64,000 nucleotides of DNA. Source: Usnea hakonensis. Its lineage: Eukaryota; Ascomycota; Lecanoromycetes; Lecanorales; Parmeliaceae. This document shows, piece after piece, positions 11,316 through 23,031 of the stretch; the first letter of the stretch is position 1, and each line of letters opens with the position of its first letter. The DNA lies in assembly GCA_013423325.1 (NCBI GenBank), contig BLJB01000001.1, forward strand, positions 310,001-374,000, read 5' to 3'. The notes beneath the pieces were generated by a model. That model made no database searches, was not told where the DNA came from, and saw only the letters and a program-made list of their open reading frames with translations. The position numbers and the translations under genes are program-made.

Positions 11316-13069
11316 TCATCTTTTCGACTCCGCCAACGCACCCTTGAGACCGAATTGACTGGGCACCCCTTCGACGCGGTGCGTGGAATTGATGTTCTTC
11401 ACCAGGGTGATCTGATAGCAGGTGGCGGAACCCTGGCGGGAGATGATGGTTGACCAGGCGAGGAAGAACTCCCAGATCTGTGGGTTCGGATATGTTAGTT
11501 AGCGTGCTTCACGTGCGAGGGAAGGGGGGAATGGAAAAAGTGATGAGAAGAAAGGGAGGGAAGGGGGAAAGAGGCTTACCCTGAACCACCGCTTTCCATA
11601 CTTCGCTTCGACCTTGTCCTTGTTGGCCATCCAGTTCCGATACCATCGCCACAGGGTCGCGGAGTAGTGCACGCCAATGGTGTCGATGCCCTTGACCTCG
11701 AACCCGGCGCCTTCCAACCGGTCGACGAACCAGCCCAGCGGCGTCGACGCGTCCGCCCCGGGGAAGATGTACTTGTTCATGAAGAGGCCCCAGATCAAAT
11801 CTTCGTACTGCCAGGATTTCCGGATGCCGGCGATTTGCAAAAAGAAGACGCCGTCGTCGTCCAGCATGTCGTGGACCTGCTTCAGGAAGGTGGAGAAGTA
11901 TTTCACGCCGACGTGCTCGGCCATTTCCAGGCATGTGATCTTGCTGTAACCCCCCGCCGGCACGGGGATGTCACGGTAGTCCATGCATAGAATCCGGCTC
12001 TGGTTTTCTTCGACGCCTGCTTTTCGCAGGGCATTGTTGCCCCACGCTGTCTGGTTCCTTCCGAGCGTGACCCCCGTCGCGTGCGCTCCGTAATTCGTGC
12101 TCGCGTACTTGGTAAGCGTCCCCCAACCGCAGCCAATGTCGAGGAGAGATTCACCCCGTTTGAGGCCGATTTTCTCGCACACCACTCCGAGTTTGTTGTC
12201 CTGTAGCTGCTCGAGGGTCTCTTCCTTGTTGATGTCGGAAATGATGCCAGAAGTGTAGATCATGCGGGGGCCGAGGAACCAACCGTAGAAATCATCCCCG
12301 CGGTCGTAATGGTCTCGCACCTGTTCCTCGTCTGGTGTTGTCAGCGACCATGTGGCTGGCTATGCATTCAAAGGCGGCTTACCTTGAGACCGAGTGTGCA
12401 TAATTACCTCCGGCATCATACCGGTGAGGAAGAAGCGGAACAGGCTGATGGTGAATCTGAAGTTTGCCCAGTCATGTCGGTATTCCATCACCTCCAAGGC
12501 GTCCCCTTTGAAATCCACGGCGCCATCAAAGTACATCTCGTGAAAGGTTTCCATTGGTATCTTGCTTTTGCCGTGGTACTTCGCCCGATCTTTCTCGCTG
12601 TGGAATTGCAGATAATGCTCCACCGGTCGCCCCGGAAAACGAGCCTTGTCATTTTTCCGCGGGGATATCGAGGAAGCTAGATACCAAAAGGTAGCGAGTA
12701 CGGGGATACTGGTGAAGAGGGCGAAGAAGATGGAGGTGAAGAGCCCTCCATTGAGCTGACGCGCCAAGTAGGCTGGGACTAAGACGAGAAGGGTACCGAG
12801 GAGAAGATTGCTGAAATTATCACTGCTCGCAGCGTCGGCAGGAAGAGGGGCGTTCTTAATTGAAGGATACTAAGAGCCAGTGTCAGCATTAGGGATTGAT
12901 CATACGACCATTATGATTTAATGGCGAGCCAATTGGAGCTGCAAGGGGAGTTTGTACTCACAGTAGTGGTCCGGACGCCATAGTCCTCGGCTGGGGGCAC
13001 AGGGTTTGGAGCAGCTGGAGTCTCAATGAATTCAAAGTCTTCCGACACTTCCGACCCTGACTTGGGCAT
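11316..13069 (-). CDS. Sphingolipid C9-methyltransferase
   Basis: Four exons: 13069-12962, 12869-12383, 12331-11580, 11477-11316; total 1509 nt, 502 residues. Two hydrophobic stretches near residues 50-95 (LLLGTLLVLVPAYLA; FFALFTSIPVLATFWYLA) suggest ER membrane anchoring. The catalytic part resembles cyclopropane-fatty-acid synthases: VRDHYDRGDDFYGWFLGPRMIYTSG in pieces, the SAM-binding LLDIGCGWGTL at about residue 260, ITCLEMAEHVG and LWRWYRNW. This combination with an N-terminal membrane part is that of the fungal enzyme that methylates C9 of the sphingoid base in glucosylceramide, using SAM. Glucosylceramide with the 9-methyl group is a fungal membrane lipid linked to growth and host interaction. 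The gene is divergent from the exonuclease gene. Confidence 0.9.
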
Positions 13070-13546
13070 TCTGACCCAGGAGAAAGGAAGGATAATGTAT
13101 ATAAGATGCAATTGATGTGTCTTTCAACGTAAGATACTATTTGGTCTTTTCTGGTGCTTCTACATGTGAGCTACGACGCTAATAGTTTTTAGCTTTTCTG
13201 GTCTGGTGGTCCTCAACACCATCTCACGAATCACGAGCAGGCCCCCCACGTCAAGTTCACTGATAGACATAGTTATGGCTTCTCCCGTCGCTAGGCACTA
13301 AGCGAAAGTTTGGGGCTGTTAACCCGGCTCGCTAGGGCTGAAGACCTAGACCTTGGCGTGGCTATAATCATGTACTTTGACGCCAGAATTTCAGGCACGA
13401 GGCACCTCTACGCCAATCATCAACACTGGCATCCAAGATCCTTGAGACGCGTCCTCGCACTTCACCTGGCGTCTGCCACCTATTTATTGGGAACAGAGAT
13501 GGAACTCTTCCTGATCTGCTCATGATGAATTCTGTATCCCTCCACT
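13070..13546. promoter_or_regulatory. Divergent promoter region, methyltransferase / exonuclease
   Basis: 477 bp separate the two start codons. No gene or clear motif was found. The DNA is of ordinary composition. Confidence 0.4.
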
Positions 13547-15739
13547 ATGCTCCGCAAGCAAAGACTTGCCTTATATGTCAGCCGCAGTGCTGTACGGCCT
13601 CTCAGAATGAGCACAGACGCTACGCCAGCCAAAATGTCTCGTCCTGATACATCAGATTCTTTGGAAACAATGCCCTCTGGGTATGCCTCTCCATTCGTAA
13701 AGACGAGCAGACTGATTGCTTTCTTAGTGTAACGTTACAGTCTAGCTCGGATCGTACTTGGAATGCGACTCACGGTATCACATTTCAAAAGAATACATCT
13801 GGTCCTAGAGCATCCGATCATCTTCGCAAGTTGCCGTCCCAGGGAATACCTTCGCAGAAAGATGCATGGCCTTTGACTGAGCTCCAGACGCAACATCCTG
13901 TATCACAAGATGAAGATCGCGAGGGTTTGGCAAATGTCGTTTTGTCTGAAAGTCCAACGCACCTGCTAGAGCCTCAACTCGAATGTGCAACGACGAGTTC
14001 CAATTCAAATGATCATGAACTTTCCTCCGAATCCGCTCATTCTGAAGATTGTCTTTCCTCGGATCATGAGACATTTCGCACTCCGCTCGGCTATCACATT
14101 CCTGATTCGAAGCTGCGAAGCGCCATGCTTGCCGAGCCCAGCACTGCCGCATCCTACTGGCATTTTAGCCTATATCAAGGGCCGGGTGGAGACAAAGACA
14201 AAGTCAAGGTGCACTATTCTAGAAACAGGGAAACTACGGAGAAGATAGCTCAATTGTTCGTTTCCGAAGAGGTCCTAGGTTTTGACATTGAATGGAAAGC
14301 AAGCTCAACCGCCAGAGACGGACTATTGAACAACGTTTCCCTAATCCAGATAGCGAGTGAAGAAAGGGTGTTGCTCGCCCACATTGCTCAATATCCCAAT
14401 GCCACCATCTCGGCGAAGGCGCAACGGACGGATGACTTTGTTGGTCCTTCTCTGAAGAAGATCATGTATGGCTCTCGATGCTGTGTTTTTCTACATCGTG
14501 CCCTTACTTAATCGCTGGATGTGCATTTTGCCTTTGATACCAATCCCAAACCCGGTCTTGTAACTTGAAATACAGTATGATGTTAGAATGCTGACTCCAA
14601 TCTGTTCGATAGGGAGTCACCTTCCATAAACAAAGTCGTAGGCGCATCTCCAGCTTCTATTCTCCCGCATATCTTTTCGACTCCCTATCATTTCAAGAAA
14701 GGACTTACTGATCAGAGATGTTGTAGGGTGTTGGCATCAAAGCAGACTGCACGAGAATGCGGAAGTATCTGAAAATACAATCTCAAGGGCTCTTCGAACT
14801 TAGTCATTTGTACAGATTGGTTAAATATTCCTCTTCGGATATCGACCGACTAAGTAAGAAGCTGGTCTCCCTGGCGCAGCAAGTCGAAGAGCATCTTAAA
14901 CTTCCGCTGGAAAAAGGGGATGTACGAACAAGCGATTGGAGCCATCAGTTGAATTACGAGCAGACACAATGTAAGTCAGGAAGCTCCAGCTCATTTCGTC
15001 ATTTATGGCGGTCTGACAGGACCCTATTCCAGATGCTGCTTCAGATTCGTACGCCGCTCTCCAACTCTATCATATTCTAGAAGCGAAGAGAAGAACGCTG
15101 GAACCTAGTCCTCCACGACCTGCGCACGCAGAATTGAATCTACCAATCCGCTCAGTGAATGGCCAGACGGTAGTATCATCTGATGAAGCATTGGATTTGG
15201 TCGAAGATACTGTTACAGACGCTCGATCACGCAGATCCGACTCGGTAGATGAGCTTGCCCAAGATTTTCGAGCTGCAGCAATAAAGGAGCCTACATCTTA
15301 CCCACGGATACCCTCACATACTCCACCCCCGTCCAAGTCTCCTCCTGCTACCCCATCCAAACCCGAACCTACCCCAGAGATCGTCGCAGCCAACACTTGG
15401 GTCACGGAGTACCTGAAATCCCACCCCGCCGCCACGGCAAGGAAAACAAACCTGCGCGCTTACTACCTGTGGGCCGGTGGCAAGGAGCGGTCATGTATGG
15501 AACCAGACGCAATAGCAGATCTACTGTGGATCGGGACGAGCACAGTGGCCACGTATGTACTCCTGGCTATCAAATGCGAGGGGTTCGCTTTCGATGAACG
15601 GAGAACTCGCGCGCTCGTTCCTCATGTCGTATTGAGATGGATGAGAGATGACTTCAACGCCATGATCTCGAGGAGGGTCAAGAAGCGGGACAGTGCCGCT
15701 CGGTTGAAGGAAGGGGTATCGAGTGTCAGGCGGGTATGA
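13547..15739 (+). CDS. DEDDy 3'-5' exonuclease (RNase D / Werner exonuclease type)
   Basis: Five exons: 13547-13680, 13728-14465, 14613-14637, 14727-14970, 15033-15739; total 1848 nt, 615 residues. The exonuclease motifs are all visible: motif I FDIEW (Asp and Glu at about 231 and 233), motif II GVGIKADCTRMRKYL (Asp306), motif III YAASD (Tyr381, Asp385). The first 20 residues (MLRKQRLALYVSRSAVRPLR) are basic and free of acidic residues, like a mitochondrial presequence; this is an inference. After the nuclease domain comes a Pro/Ser-rich linker and a C-terminal domain of about 110 residues (TWVTEYLKSHP...WMRDDFNAMISRR) seen in fungal relatives but of unknown role. The 25-nt exon 3 is supported by the continuous ESPSINKVGVGIK reading. 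The likely role is trimming of structured nucleic acid ends. Confidence 0.85.
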
Positions 15740-16121
15740 TAGGGGAGACTGAGGGGGCGTTGAGGGGCAATGGTTGCGATTTGTCTGTTAAGATGATTTT
15801 GTGTACATGCTATGATTTGAGTTAGTGGTCTGTACGTAGAAATAGATGGCAAGCCTTCTCGATTCCGGCACGTGGCGAGAATGCAGAAATTTTCAATTGC
15901 ATGTAGTTAACTGCCAACCTGATCAAGTCCATAATCAGAGGGGGAAAATTATTGTCTCAGTGTATGTATATCATAAACTTCGTCTGATAGGCAGCGAGGT
16001 TAATTAAAGATTAAGGACAGCGAGGTCCATTAATAATATGTGCGTGGTCCGTGCTTTGACGGTCGCGATAGCCATCAACAAAACGCTCTTCGAACCGGAG
16101 CAGGCTTCCAGGATGGGTCAA
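15740..16121. other. Convergent intergenic region, nothing recognised
   Basis: The exonuclease (plus) and a Zn2Cys6 factor (minus) end toward each other here. No open frame or repeat of note. Confidence 0.4.
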
Positions 16122-17857
16122 TCACATCTCTTCTTCTATGATCCTCCCTGCTCTCATAGGCAGACCCGCAAACCCACCATTCGATCCCGCGTTTCGATCT
16201 CGATCCCTGCACGACGCCATCCACTTACTCAGCGGCGTGATCTGAGCCATGGAGAAATCGCCCCAGCCGAACCCGCTGCTGTCGGCGCGCTCCTTGCACA
16301 CAAACTGCAGCCATTTCGCCCCCGGCGTGTCCTTGTCCACGGCGAGGTAAGCGACGGTGGCGGGCACTTGGAGGAGGACGTGGCCGCGGGAGCCGTTGTC
16401 TTCGAGGCAGAAGTATTCGGTGCAGCGGCAGATGTTCAACACTTGGTTCTGTATGGATTCGTTGTGGAAGAGGCCCGGCAGAATGTCTTCGACAGGCTGG
16501 AGGTCTTCGGGCGAGAGATCCTGATAGAGCAGGAACAGAAGGATCAAGGCCATCTGAAAACAACAATACTCATACGCACGGAATATGTTTATAAAGTACA
16601 GAGCTTCCTCGAATGGGGGCTTGAGGTTTTCTGAGCCAAACGTCGAGGCAGATGCGATGGGAACTTGCCACACTGAAGTCATGTGTTTTATGTGCCATAC
16701 CTCCTGCAATTCTTTCAAGCTGTGCAAGCACTCTAGAACCTGCTTCTGCAGCGATTGTTTATCCAGCCGCTTGGGCGAGCCGGTAGCCGTGGGGCTGTTG
16801 GAGTGCGCGACCTCCTGGAGCAAGTAGGGTAGATCGGATAGTAGATCGGCCAGGCAATCGAACTCAGTCTTCTCTGATCTGTCGTCCTCCCAAGGAACCT
16901 CCTTCCACTTTTGCTCATCAAGGAATGTCCTTCGACAGGCAATGATCGCATTCGCGACCTAATTGGGAGGATGTTAGGGAAACGAGATTGTGAGGTCCTA
17001 TGGATCTGGAGTTACCGTACGATTATCATCCTTGCCTGCCCGTAAATTTCTTTTTCGGGAAAGTTCTTATGGAGCTCAGGTCCGCGAGCATGTATCAATT
17101 TCTCAATGCCGCCACCGTGGGTGATGCATCCATAGCTAGTAGAGGTGAGGTGTGTCAGCTGTGAAGCTGTTAGTAACATTTCGGCCCAATGATGAGTGGG
17201 ATGAGGGAGGACAGACCTCATACATATTGAGTGCCATGGTCGCGCCCAATGTCTCGAACGCGATGCTCTTCACATCATGCGACAAGTCGCTCGTCAAATT
17301 CCGTAAAGCTTCTACATAGAACAGGTTTCCCTCTCTAATTATTTTTGGCTGTTGATGGACACGGCCAAAGAAGGCAGCCGCCATCGCTTTACTCGCCGAA
17401 ACGAGGGTTCGAGATTGAACTTCAACTCTCGGCGCAGGACTGAGCAACCAGGATATGCCCTTGGAGAAATGTCCTGCACAGAGTCTGTGGTATAGAAACG
17501 AGCGGCAAATATTCTCTTGGAAGGCGGATAGATTCATTTCTTGGTTGACTCTTTCGGCAAAAAGGAAGCCTTGGGCCTTGGCGACTCTCACGGGGAGAAA
17601 AGCGACGTGCCTGGCCTGATATAGCTCATCTCGCACACGTTTACGCTCCAGCGCTTCGCGCTCAAAGGGAGCTTCGTTGAAACATGGTTGATCGTATCCG
17701 GCGCAGGTGTAGGTTGCCTTCCTGCATCTTTCGCATTTTGGCTTGGTCTCATCGCATTTCACTTTGCGCTCTAGGATGGGTGTTAGCAGAGGCAGTGGGG
17801 AGAATTTCAGGCAGATTCACTTCTACAAGTGATACACCCTGTACTTCTTTTGCCCAT
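16122..17857 (-). CDS. Zn2Cys6 transcription factor
   Basis: Four exons: 17857-17821, 17770-17217, 17158-17021, 16958-16122; total 1566 nt, 521 residues. The first 37-nt exon ends inside the zinc cluster; joined, it reads MGKRSTGCITCR then KRKVKCDETKPKCERC and RKATYTC, giving the six cysteines of a fungal binuclear zinc cluster at residues of about 8-36. The rest resembles the fungal-specific transcription factor region found in many regulators that begin directly with the zinc cluster; no specific target can be named. The start choice rests on the very short first exon, typical of this subfamily. Its neighbours are core genes, so there is no cluster evidence for its target. It is divergent from LSM5 with 683 bp between the starts. 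Confidence 0.85.
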
Positions 17858-18540
17858 CCTCTACAAGCAGCATGACTAGTAAGCAGCTTCCTTAGGCCAT
17901 GATCAAGGGAGCTGAGCCAGGCGGTTGACATTTGGTACTCGGTAGGTAAGATGTAGAGTAAGAAGGAGTAGAAAAAGCAAAAGAAAAGGACGAAGAAAAG
18001 AAGAGAAAGAAGAAGAAGAGAAAGAAGAGAAAAAAGAGTAGACATGGAGGGTTCTTGTTCAGGCAGTGGAGTTGCATCAGGTACTTTAGGGTAGCCAGCA
18101 GGAATGCAGTATTAAATACAAGGTTATTAGTAATATTTTAAGACATTGATCTGGCCCTACCTCCATGCCTATTGATGCCTATTGCGGTATGCCTTTCGTA
18201 AGTCTTCCGTGAAGAATTACAGTTTATTTCACTAGCCATTTCACTAGCCATTTCACTAGCCTTGTTTGAGCGTCCTGTCATTTTGATTTGATTGGTCCTT
18301 AAGATGCCCGCGGACCTCATTCGTTTGACTTTTTAAGGTACCTAAACTTACGGACGAGGGGAGGTCTGCACCCAAAGTCTTGCAACATGCCAAGACTCTT
18401 CGGATAATGCTCTACACCCAAAAATGGGGCCGTCTTCCGAAGATAGGGTTAGGGCTTTGTGGCAGGACTTTCGGTGCAAACCTCCGTACTCTACGATCAT
18501 TCCCATTCTTGAAATTTACTTCAGTCAAGCAACATCAGTA
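17858..18540. promoter_or_regulatory. Divergent promoter region, Zn2Cys6 factor / LSM5
   Basis: It holds a purine-rich (GAAAAAG/AGAAGAAG) tract at about 17960-18045 on the plus strand and a perfect 12-bp tandem repeat at 18226-18261. No gene recognised. Confidence 0.5.
18226..18261. repeat. Three perfect 12-bp tandem units
   Basis: The unit ATTTCACTAGCC occurs three times head to tail without a mismatch. It lies about 280 bp upstream of the LSM5 start codon. Confidence 0.9.
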
Positions 18541-19103
18541 ATGGCTTCTCAACTACTGCCCTTGGGTATGTCATCAGATATTCCTGATGTACAATCACAT
18601 GCTTATCAGACACTAATCTTTCATCCTAGAGTTGATCGACAAATGCGTTGGTTCTCGGATCTGGGTGGTGATGAAAGGTGATAAAGGTAAACGATTATCA
18701 AAAGAATGCGTGTTCCATATGTCCAAGGAAGCTCCGCTAAACTAGCCGAATACACAGAATTTGCAGGCACATTGTTGGGCTTCGACGACTATGTCAGTAC
18801 GTCTTTGCTCCTTTCTCCATGTCTCACAAGAAACCGCTTGACTAAGTCAGCAATCAGATATGGTGCTGGAGGATGTGACCGAGTTGTAGGTTTCTTGTTA
18901 TGCCGGGCTCCAGATTCACAGTAGCTCGGCAGCTAATGTTACACGCAGTGACTATAGCGGGTCAAACACGAAGCTACCTAAGATTCTACTCAATGGCAAC
19001 AACATCTGCATGGTAACGACGGCATATTTCTAAAAAGCTTCTCCAACTAATATTTTGTTAGCTGATTCCCGGCGGCGAAGGTCCTGAAGCGGCTGCATCA
19101 TGA
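18541..19103 (+). CDS. LSM5: U6 snRNA-associated Sm-like protein LSm5
   Basis: Six small exons: 18541-18565, 18630-18686, 18758-18796, 18858-18885, 18949-19012, 19062-19103; total 255 nt, 84 residues. The joined protein begins MASQLLPLELIDKCVG and carries the Sm1 motif (IWVVMKGDKEFAGTLLGFD, residues of about 19-38), DYVNMVLEDVTEFDYSG, and the Sm2 motif (KILLNGNNICMLIPGG). This is LSm5, a member of the Lsm2-8 ring that binds U6 snRNA in splicing and of the Lsm1-7 ring in mRNA decay. All five introns are 49-71 nt with GT-AG ends; the branch-site-like GCTAATG and AACTAAT are visible. No single exon is long enough to be found as an open reading frame. Confidence 0.93.
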
Positions 19104-19222
19104 TGCGGATTCTCTTGCAGATTTTCCTCATGGTCAGTGGCGCTCAATCCATCACAAGATCAAACGGATAATCCTAGTAAAGAGGTCGAGAAATTATTCT
19201 CGACTCGCTAAGGCAGCTCCTA

Positions 19223-20200
19223 TCATAACTTAGAGGATACCTTTGATGACTTCAGAAGCACCTTAGATATATCCTGCCTGACTTCATCGATTATGCTTTT
19301 CGCGAATTGTACTTCTTTCACCAAGCCTACAGCGCTTCCAGCATATGCCGTGACCCTACCACTCTTCCCCCATCTATCGTCGCCTTTCTGGAGAGCTTCT
19401 TGATATGACCTCTTGTTCTCATTCGCGTGCATGCCGTTCTGTGCGTCCGAATGACTTCTGTTGACTATACCCCGTCCATTGTAGGGAAGAGGCCATTCTA
19501 TCCCACGAAGCGTGTCATACACACTAGTTATAACAGTAGTCCTCCCTCCGTCTGTGGTTCGAAGTACATCACCTTGGTATCCCTTGGCTATGGTGGCTTC
19601 CTTGCTTGCCAGAAATCTCGTGCCCATCACAATGCCACAGGCTCCCAAAGCTACGCAAGCAGCGGCCCCTCGATCTTCCACAATACCACCTGCAGCAACT
19701 AAGGGTATATCTTTCATCCCTATACCTTGTAGCGTATCAGCCACCTCTGGAAATAGGCTCACCATTCCAGCGCCTTGCGCTTGTCCGTGCCCTCCAGCGT
19801 CAACTCCTTGGACTACAAGGACATCTGGACGACAAGAATGGGCAACTTCAACGGCATCCGGAACTGTGCCAATTTGTATCTATATCTTCGTCTTCCCCAT
19901 GCTCACCATTCTTATCTTTTCTGTCCAATGGATAAGATCTTCATTCTTCTTTGGTGCAAAGAACAACACCGCAGCAGGTACATGCTCCCTCAGAGCTTGC
20001 CAGCGCTGTATCCAATTCGACTCCCAGTTGATAAAGCCCACACCTGTGGGGAGACAACTCTTGGAAAAGGGTTTTGTGCCACTGGTCTGCTACCTTTTGC
20101 AAGTCGCTTCTCGGATCAGTCACATCAGTACAGTACCTGCAGTGGAGGACCCCATGCCACCAGCTTGTGAAACACCAAGTGCGAGCGGCGTTTGAGGTAT
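19223..20200 (-). pseudogene. Decayed nitronate monooxygenase gene
   Basis: The last 180 codons (19765-19223) are intact and clearly of the nitronate monooxygenase (2-nitropropane dioxygenase, FMN TIM barrel) family: VLVVQGVDAGGHG just upstream, then LVAAGGIVEDRGAAA and GTRFLASKEA, close to the intact paralogue at 25337-26443. Upstream the frame is broken. TAG at 19880-19882 stands where the paralogue has Trp in LWIQIGT. The frame changes near 20050 before GVGF. A 5-bp tandem duplication (AGTAC twice, 20127-20136 on the plus strand) shifts the frame between GGMG-STAGT and the following Asp. The first part of the barrel (only TPLALGVSQAGG is left) cannot be traced to a start codon. The left end of the gene is clear; the 5' limit is approximate. 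Neighbouring genes suggest it once belonged to the same accessory cluster. Confidence 0.8.
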
Positions 20201-20925
20201 TAGTCTCGTTGGCGATCCTTTTTTCCGCTGTACCTGAGGAACAATCAAAATTAACAAGGTCGAGGGTACGGAAGAAAGTCCCGCGACAAACGCTAAATCT
20301 CTTGGCACTCTTGGCATTTTTGCATAAAAGTGAGATACAAAAACGCAAAGATCCAGAAACCCTGACAAGAGCCGCAACCTTAAGGGAGAGGAAACAAGAA
20401 AAAGGAAAGAAAAAAATTTTCGGATATCGTAATAGCGAGACATTCGAGAATCATGCAGGCTGAACGGGAAACCCTTGATGATCATCGACAAGGGGAAGAC
20501 GCGGCGAGAGCGTAGGTAGGTTCGAGTGATCTCCTCTGACGGCATGTCAAAGTACCCTGCGACAACTATAATCATAGACGGGCTTAAGCAATGAGAGTGA
20601 GGTCGAATCTCGCAGTTTCACAAAATGCTATATCAGCCAAGCCAAACCAGGATGTGAGTCGTCGAGCCTGGACAAACGGCCGCACATCGTGATTGCAAGA
20701 GAGCGAGAAAGCTAAACAAAACGATTCGTATCTTCGTGGTTGTATGATTTATGGCGCGAGGAAGCCAAGGAAAGAAAGGCATGTAATCTTTCTTTGGTTC
20801 AATGAATCATGTATGTAGTATACTTTCTCGCACACCGCAGCGATTCGTCGAACGGTCACGCGTTTTCATTCCCCGAAAAACACTTGATGATCTCCTCCAT
20901 CATTTCCCTCGACCCCCCCTTCGAC
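20201..20925. other. Intergenic stretch between pseudogene and MFS gene
   Basis: May include unrecognisable 5' remains of the decayed nitronate monooxygenase. Short frames on both strands have no family resemblance. Confidence 0.4.
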
Positions 20926-22566
20926 CTATTGGAGCGCTTTGCTCTTCCCCCTCAGCCACGGACCGTACACCCTGAACGCAAAGGGAATCGGAATCATGAC
21001 CGCCGCCAGACAACCGAGGAGGGTACAAGCCCACTGCACGCCCATGTTCTCAAACATTTGCCGGGAAAAGAGCGGGAATCCTGCCGCGACTGAGGAACGG
21101 AGCATGATATTGGCGGCAACGGTAGACGCAGCCCTGTTAAATCCCAGTCAACTTTTGTCAGATAAAGTCGAGAGTGACCTGTTGAGACTTACAGCGGCAG
21201 ATAAGCATCAACGAGATAGTTGAAGCATGGTAGAAAGACGCACAGAACCCCGAATCCAATGAATATGCCTGCGACGGTGGGTGAAGCCCAGTGGATCTTG
21301 GGGGTAAATGCAGTCCAACCGAACCTAGGATACGAAACATCGTCAACTTCAAGATCCCAAAGATCTCGAGCTGGTTGAGTACCCACCAGAAAATGCCAAT
21401 TGAAAACACCGGCGCCCCGAGAAGTGTAGGTGCCAGACGCCACTCAGGGACAGGCACGTTTTTGTTTTCCGTCAGCCTCTTCACGTAGGTCGTGTGTTGC
21501 GAAAGTATATAGCTGACACCTAGCACCTGTCCAAGGATGAGGCCGATGAATGGAAGACCGCTAACTCCTGGCTTAAAGCTATAGATCTCTTCAAAGACGT
21601 AAGGGTAAGCCTCTAGAAGACAATAGACCAGCCCGTAGATAAAAGACATGTAGAGTGACACAAGGAGAAGGATAGGCTCGCGTATCAATAGCCTCAACGG
21701 TCGGGTGAAGTATTTGTCGATTAAATCTTTCATGTCCACTTCGAGCATCTCGTGGTGGGCATGAATACCCCAATTATCCGTCTGGCGGCGAATCGCAGCG
21801 GCCTTTGCGATCAGAAGGCATGGCACATATGTTTCTCGCAAGAAGGAGAAGGAGATGCCGCCATTCACAAGACTCAGGAATGCCGGGATATAAAGAGTCC
21901 ATCGCCAGCCCAAGTAGCTGGACGCGATGAATCCACCGGTGAAGGGAGCACTAAACGGACCAACAAAAACAGTCAAAGCGTACAACGAGATTGCCACGCC
22001 TCGATAGGTGTTGTCGTACATATCCGCCAGTACGCCAGGCACGACGGTGAGCTGACCTGCGCCACACATGCCAGCAAAAAAGCGACATATAATCAACGTC
22101 TGAATATCCTTGGCCGTCGCAGACGCAATGGTAAAGATGCCACCAACCAGCATGGAAACAGTCAGTGGCCATTTACGCCCTTGTAATTCCGACCAGGGAG
22201 CCCAGATCAGTGGCCCGGAAGCAAAGCCAAGCACGTAGAGGGTAGTTGCCAGTGTTCCAACCTCTATTCCGACGCCAAATTCATTGCTGGCGCTTTTGGT
22301 CGCGGGGGCGAAGATGGCGCTTGTGAATGAGACAATGAAAGTCCCGCTGCAGACCAAAATCGAAGTAAAAAGCCTGTTTCGGATGATAAAGTTCAGCATC
22401 CTGGCCATCCAGAATAGCGATAGAAGTTGACATACTTGGTGGAGCGCTCCCAGTTGTAGGGATGCATGGAATCTTGGGTCTCATCAAATTCGACTGTATA
22501 ATATTCGGGGTTGGGAAGGGATGGTGGGATGGGCTTCCCCATTCCCATGGATATTGTCTCGCTCAT
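20926..22566 (-). CDS. MFS transporter (DHA1-like drug/polyamine type)
   Basis: Four exons: 22566-22436, 22373-21387, 21324-21193, 21133-20926; total 1458 nt, 485 residues. A cytoplasmic N-terminus (MSETISMGMGKPIPP...HPYNWERSTK) is followed by twelve predicted membrane spans. Family signs are the motif-A-like LIWAPWSELQGRKWPL, RFFAGMCGAG, GWRWTLYIPAF, LRETYVP and, late in the protein, NYLVDAYL and AASTVAANIMLRS. This is the DHA1 12-TM group of fungal H+ antiporters exporting drugs, polyamines or metabolites. For intron 1 the 62-nt version (acceptor before LFTSILVC) is preferred over a 35-nt one, since it restores family alignment and has a branch-like TGCTGAAC. It lies in the accessory island next to a Zn2Cys6 regulator on the same strand, as is usual for a cluster exporter/importer. 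Confidence 0.9.
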
Positions 22567-23031
22567 GGTTACTTTACTTGGCCAGTCTCTCTCTGAATCA
22601 ATTAGGCGTCTAAGCGGATTCTAGATCCATTGATGTCAAAATTCAAAACTCCAATAATGGAGAGGAAAAAGGAAGAAGGAAGAATATGGAATTAAGAGAA
22701 GAGGAAAAAGCAAAAGAAAAAGCCCGGGGTATTCAAATGCCTCTTTGTCCGACTTGAGATACGAGGTAAGAGGATATCTGTGTCAGGCTGATTTACGTTA
22801 AAGTAGGTACGTGCCTTACTCTTTTCCACATGGCCGGAGATTTTGTATCTGCCAATAATCCCCGAGATCTGCCGAGGTATCAATCAAGAGTAAAGTATTC
22901 CGCTCCACCCGCAATTCCCGCAAAGCACCCAAGGTATTACTAAGGAGTAGTATTATTAGGCCCCGTATTACGATGACCCTGTACCTACCGAAACAATGGT
23001 TCAAGGCGGTTGATCCGAAATTTCAGAATAC
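22567..23031. promoter_or_regulatory. Intergenic region, MFS promoter / regulator 3' end
   Basis: The minus-strand regulator ends at 23032 and the MFS gene starts at 22566. No coding sequence; a GGAAGAAGGAAG purine tract lies at about 22660-22725. Confidence 0.4.

Noticed and set aside
22401..22435. 35-nt version of the first MFS intron
   Set aside because: It is shorter than typical fungal introns; the 62-nt version ending at 22374 has a branch-like site and gives better family continuity (STK-LFTSILVC).
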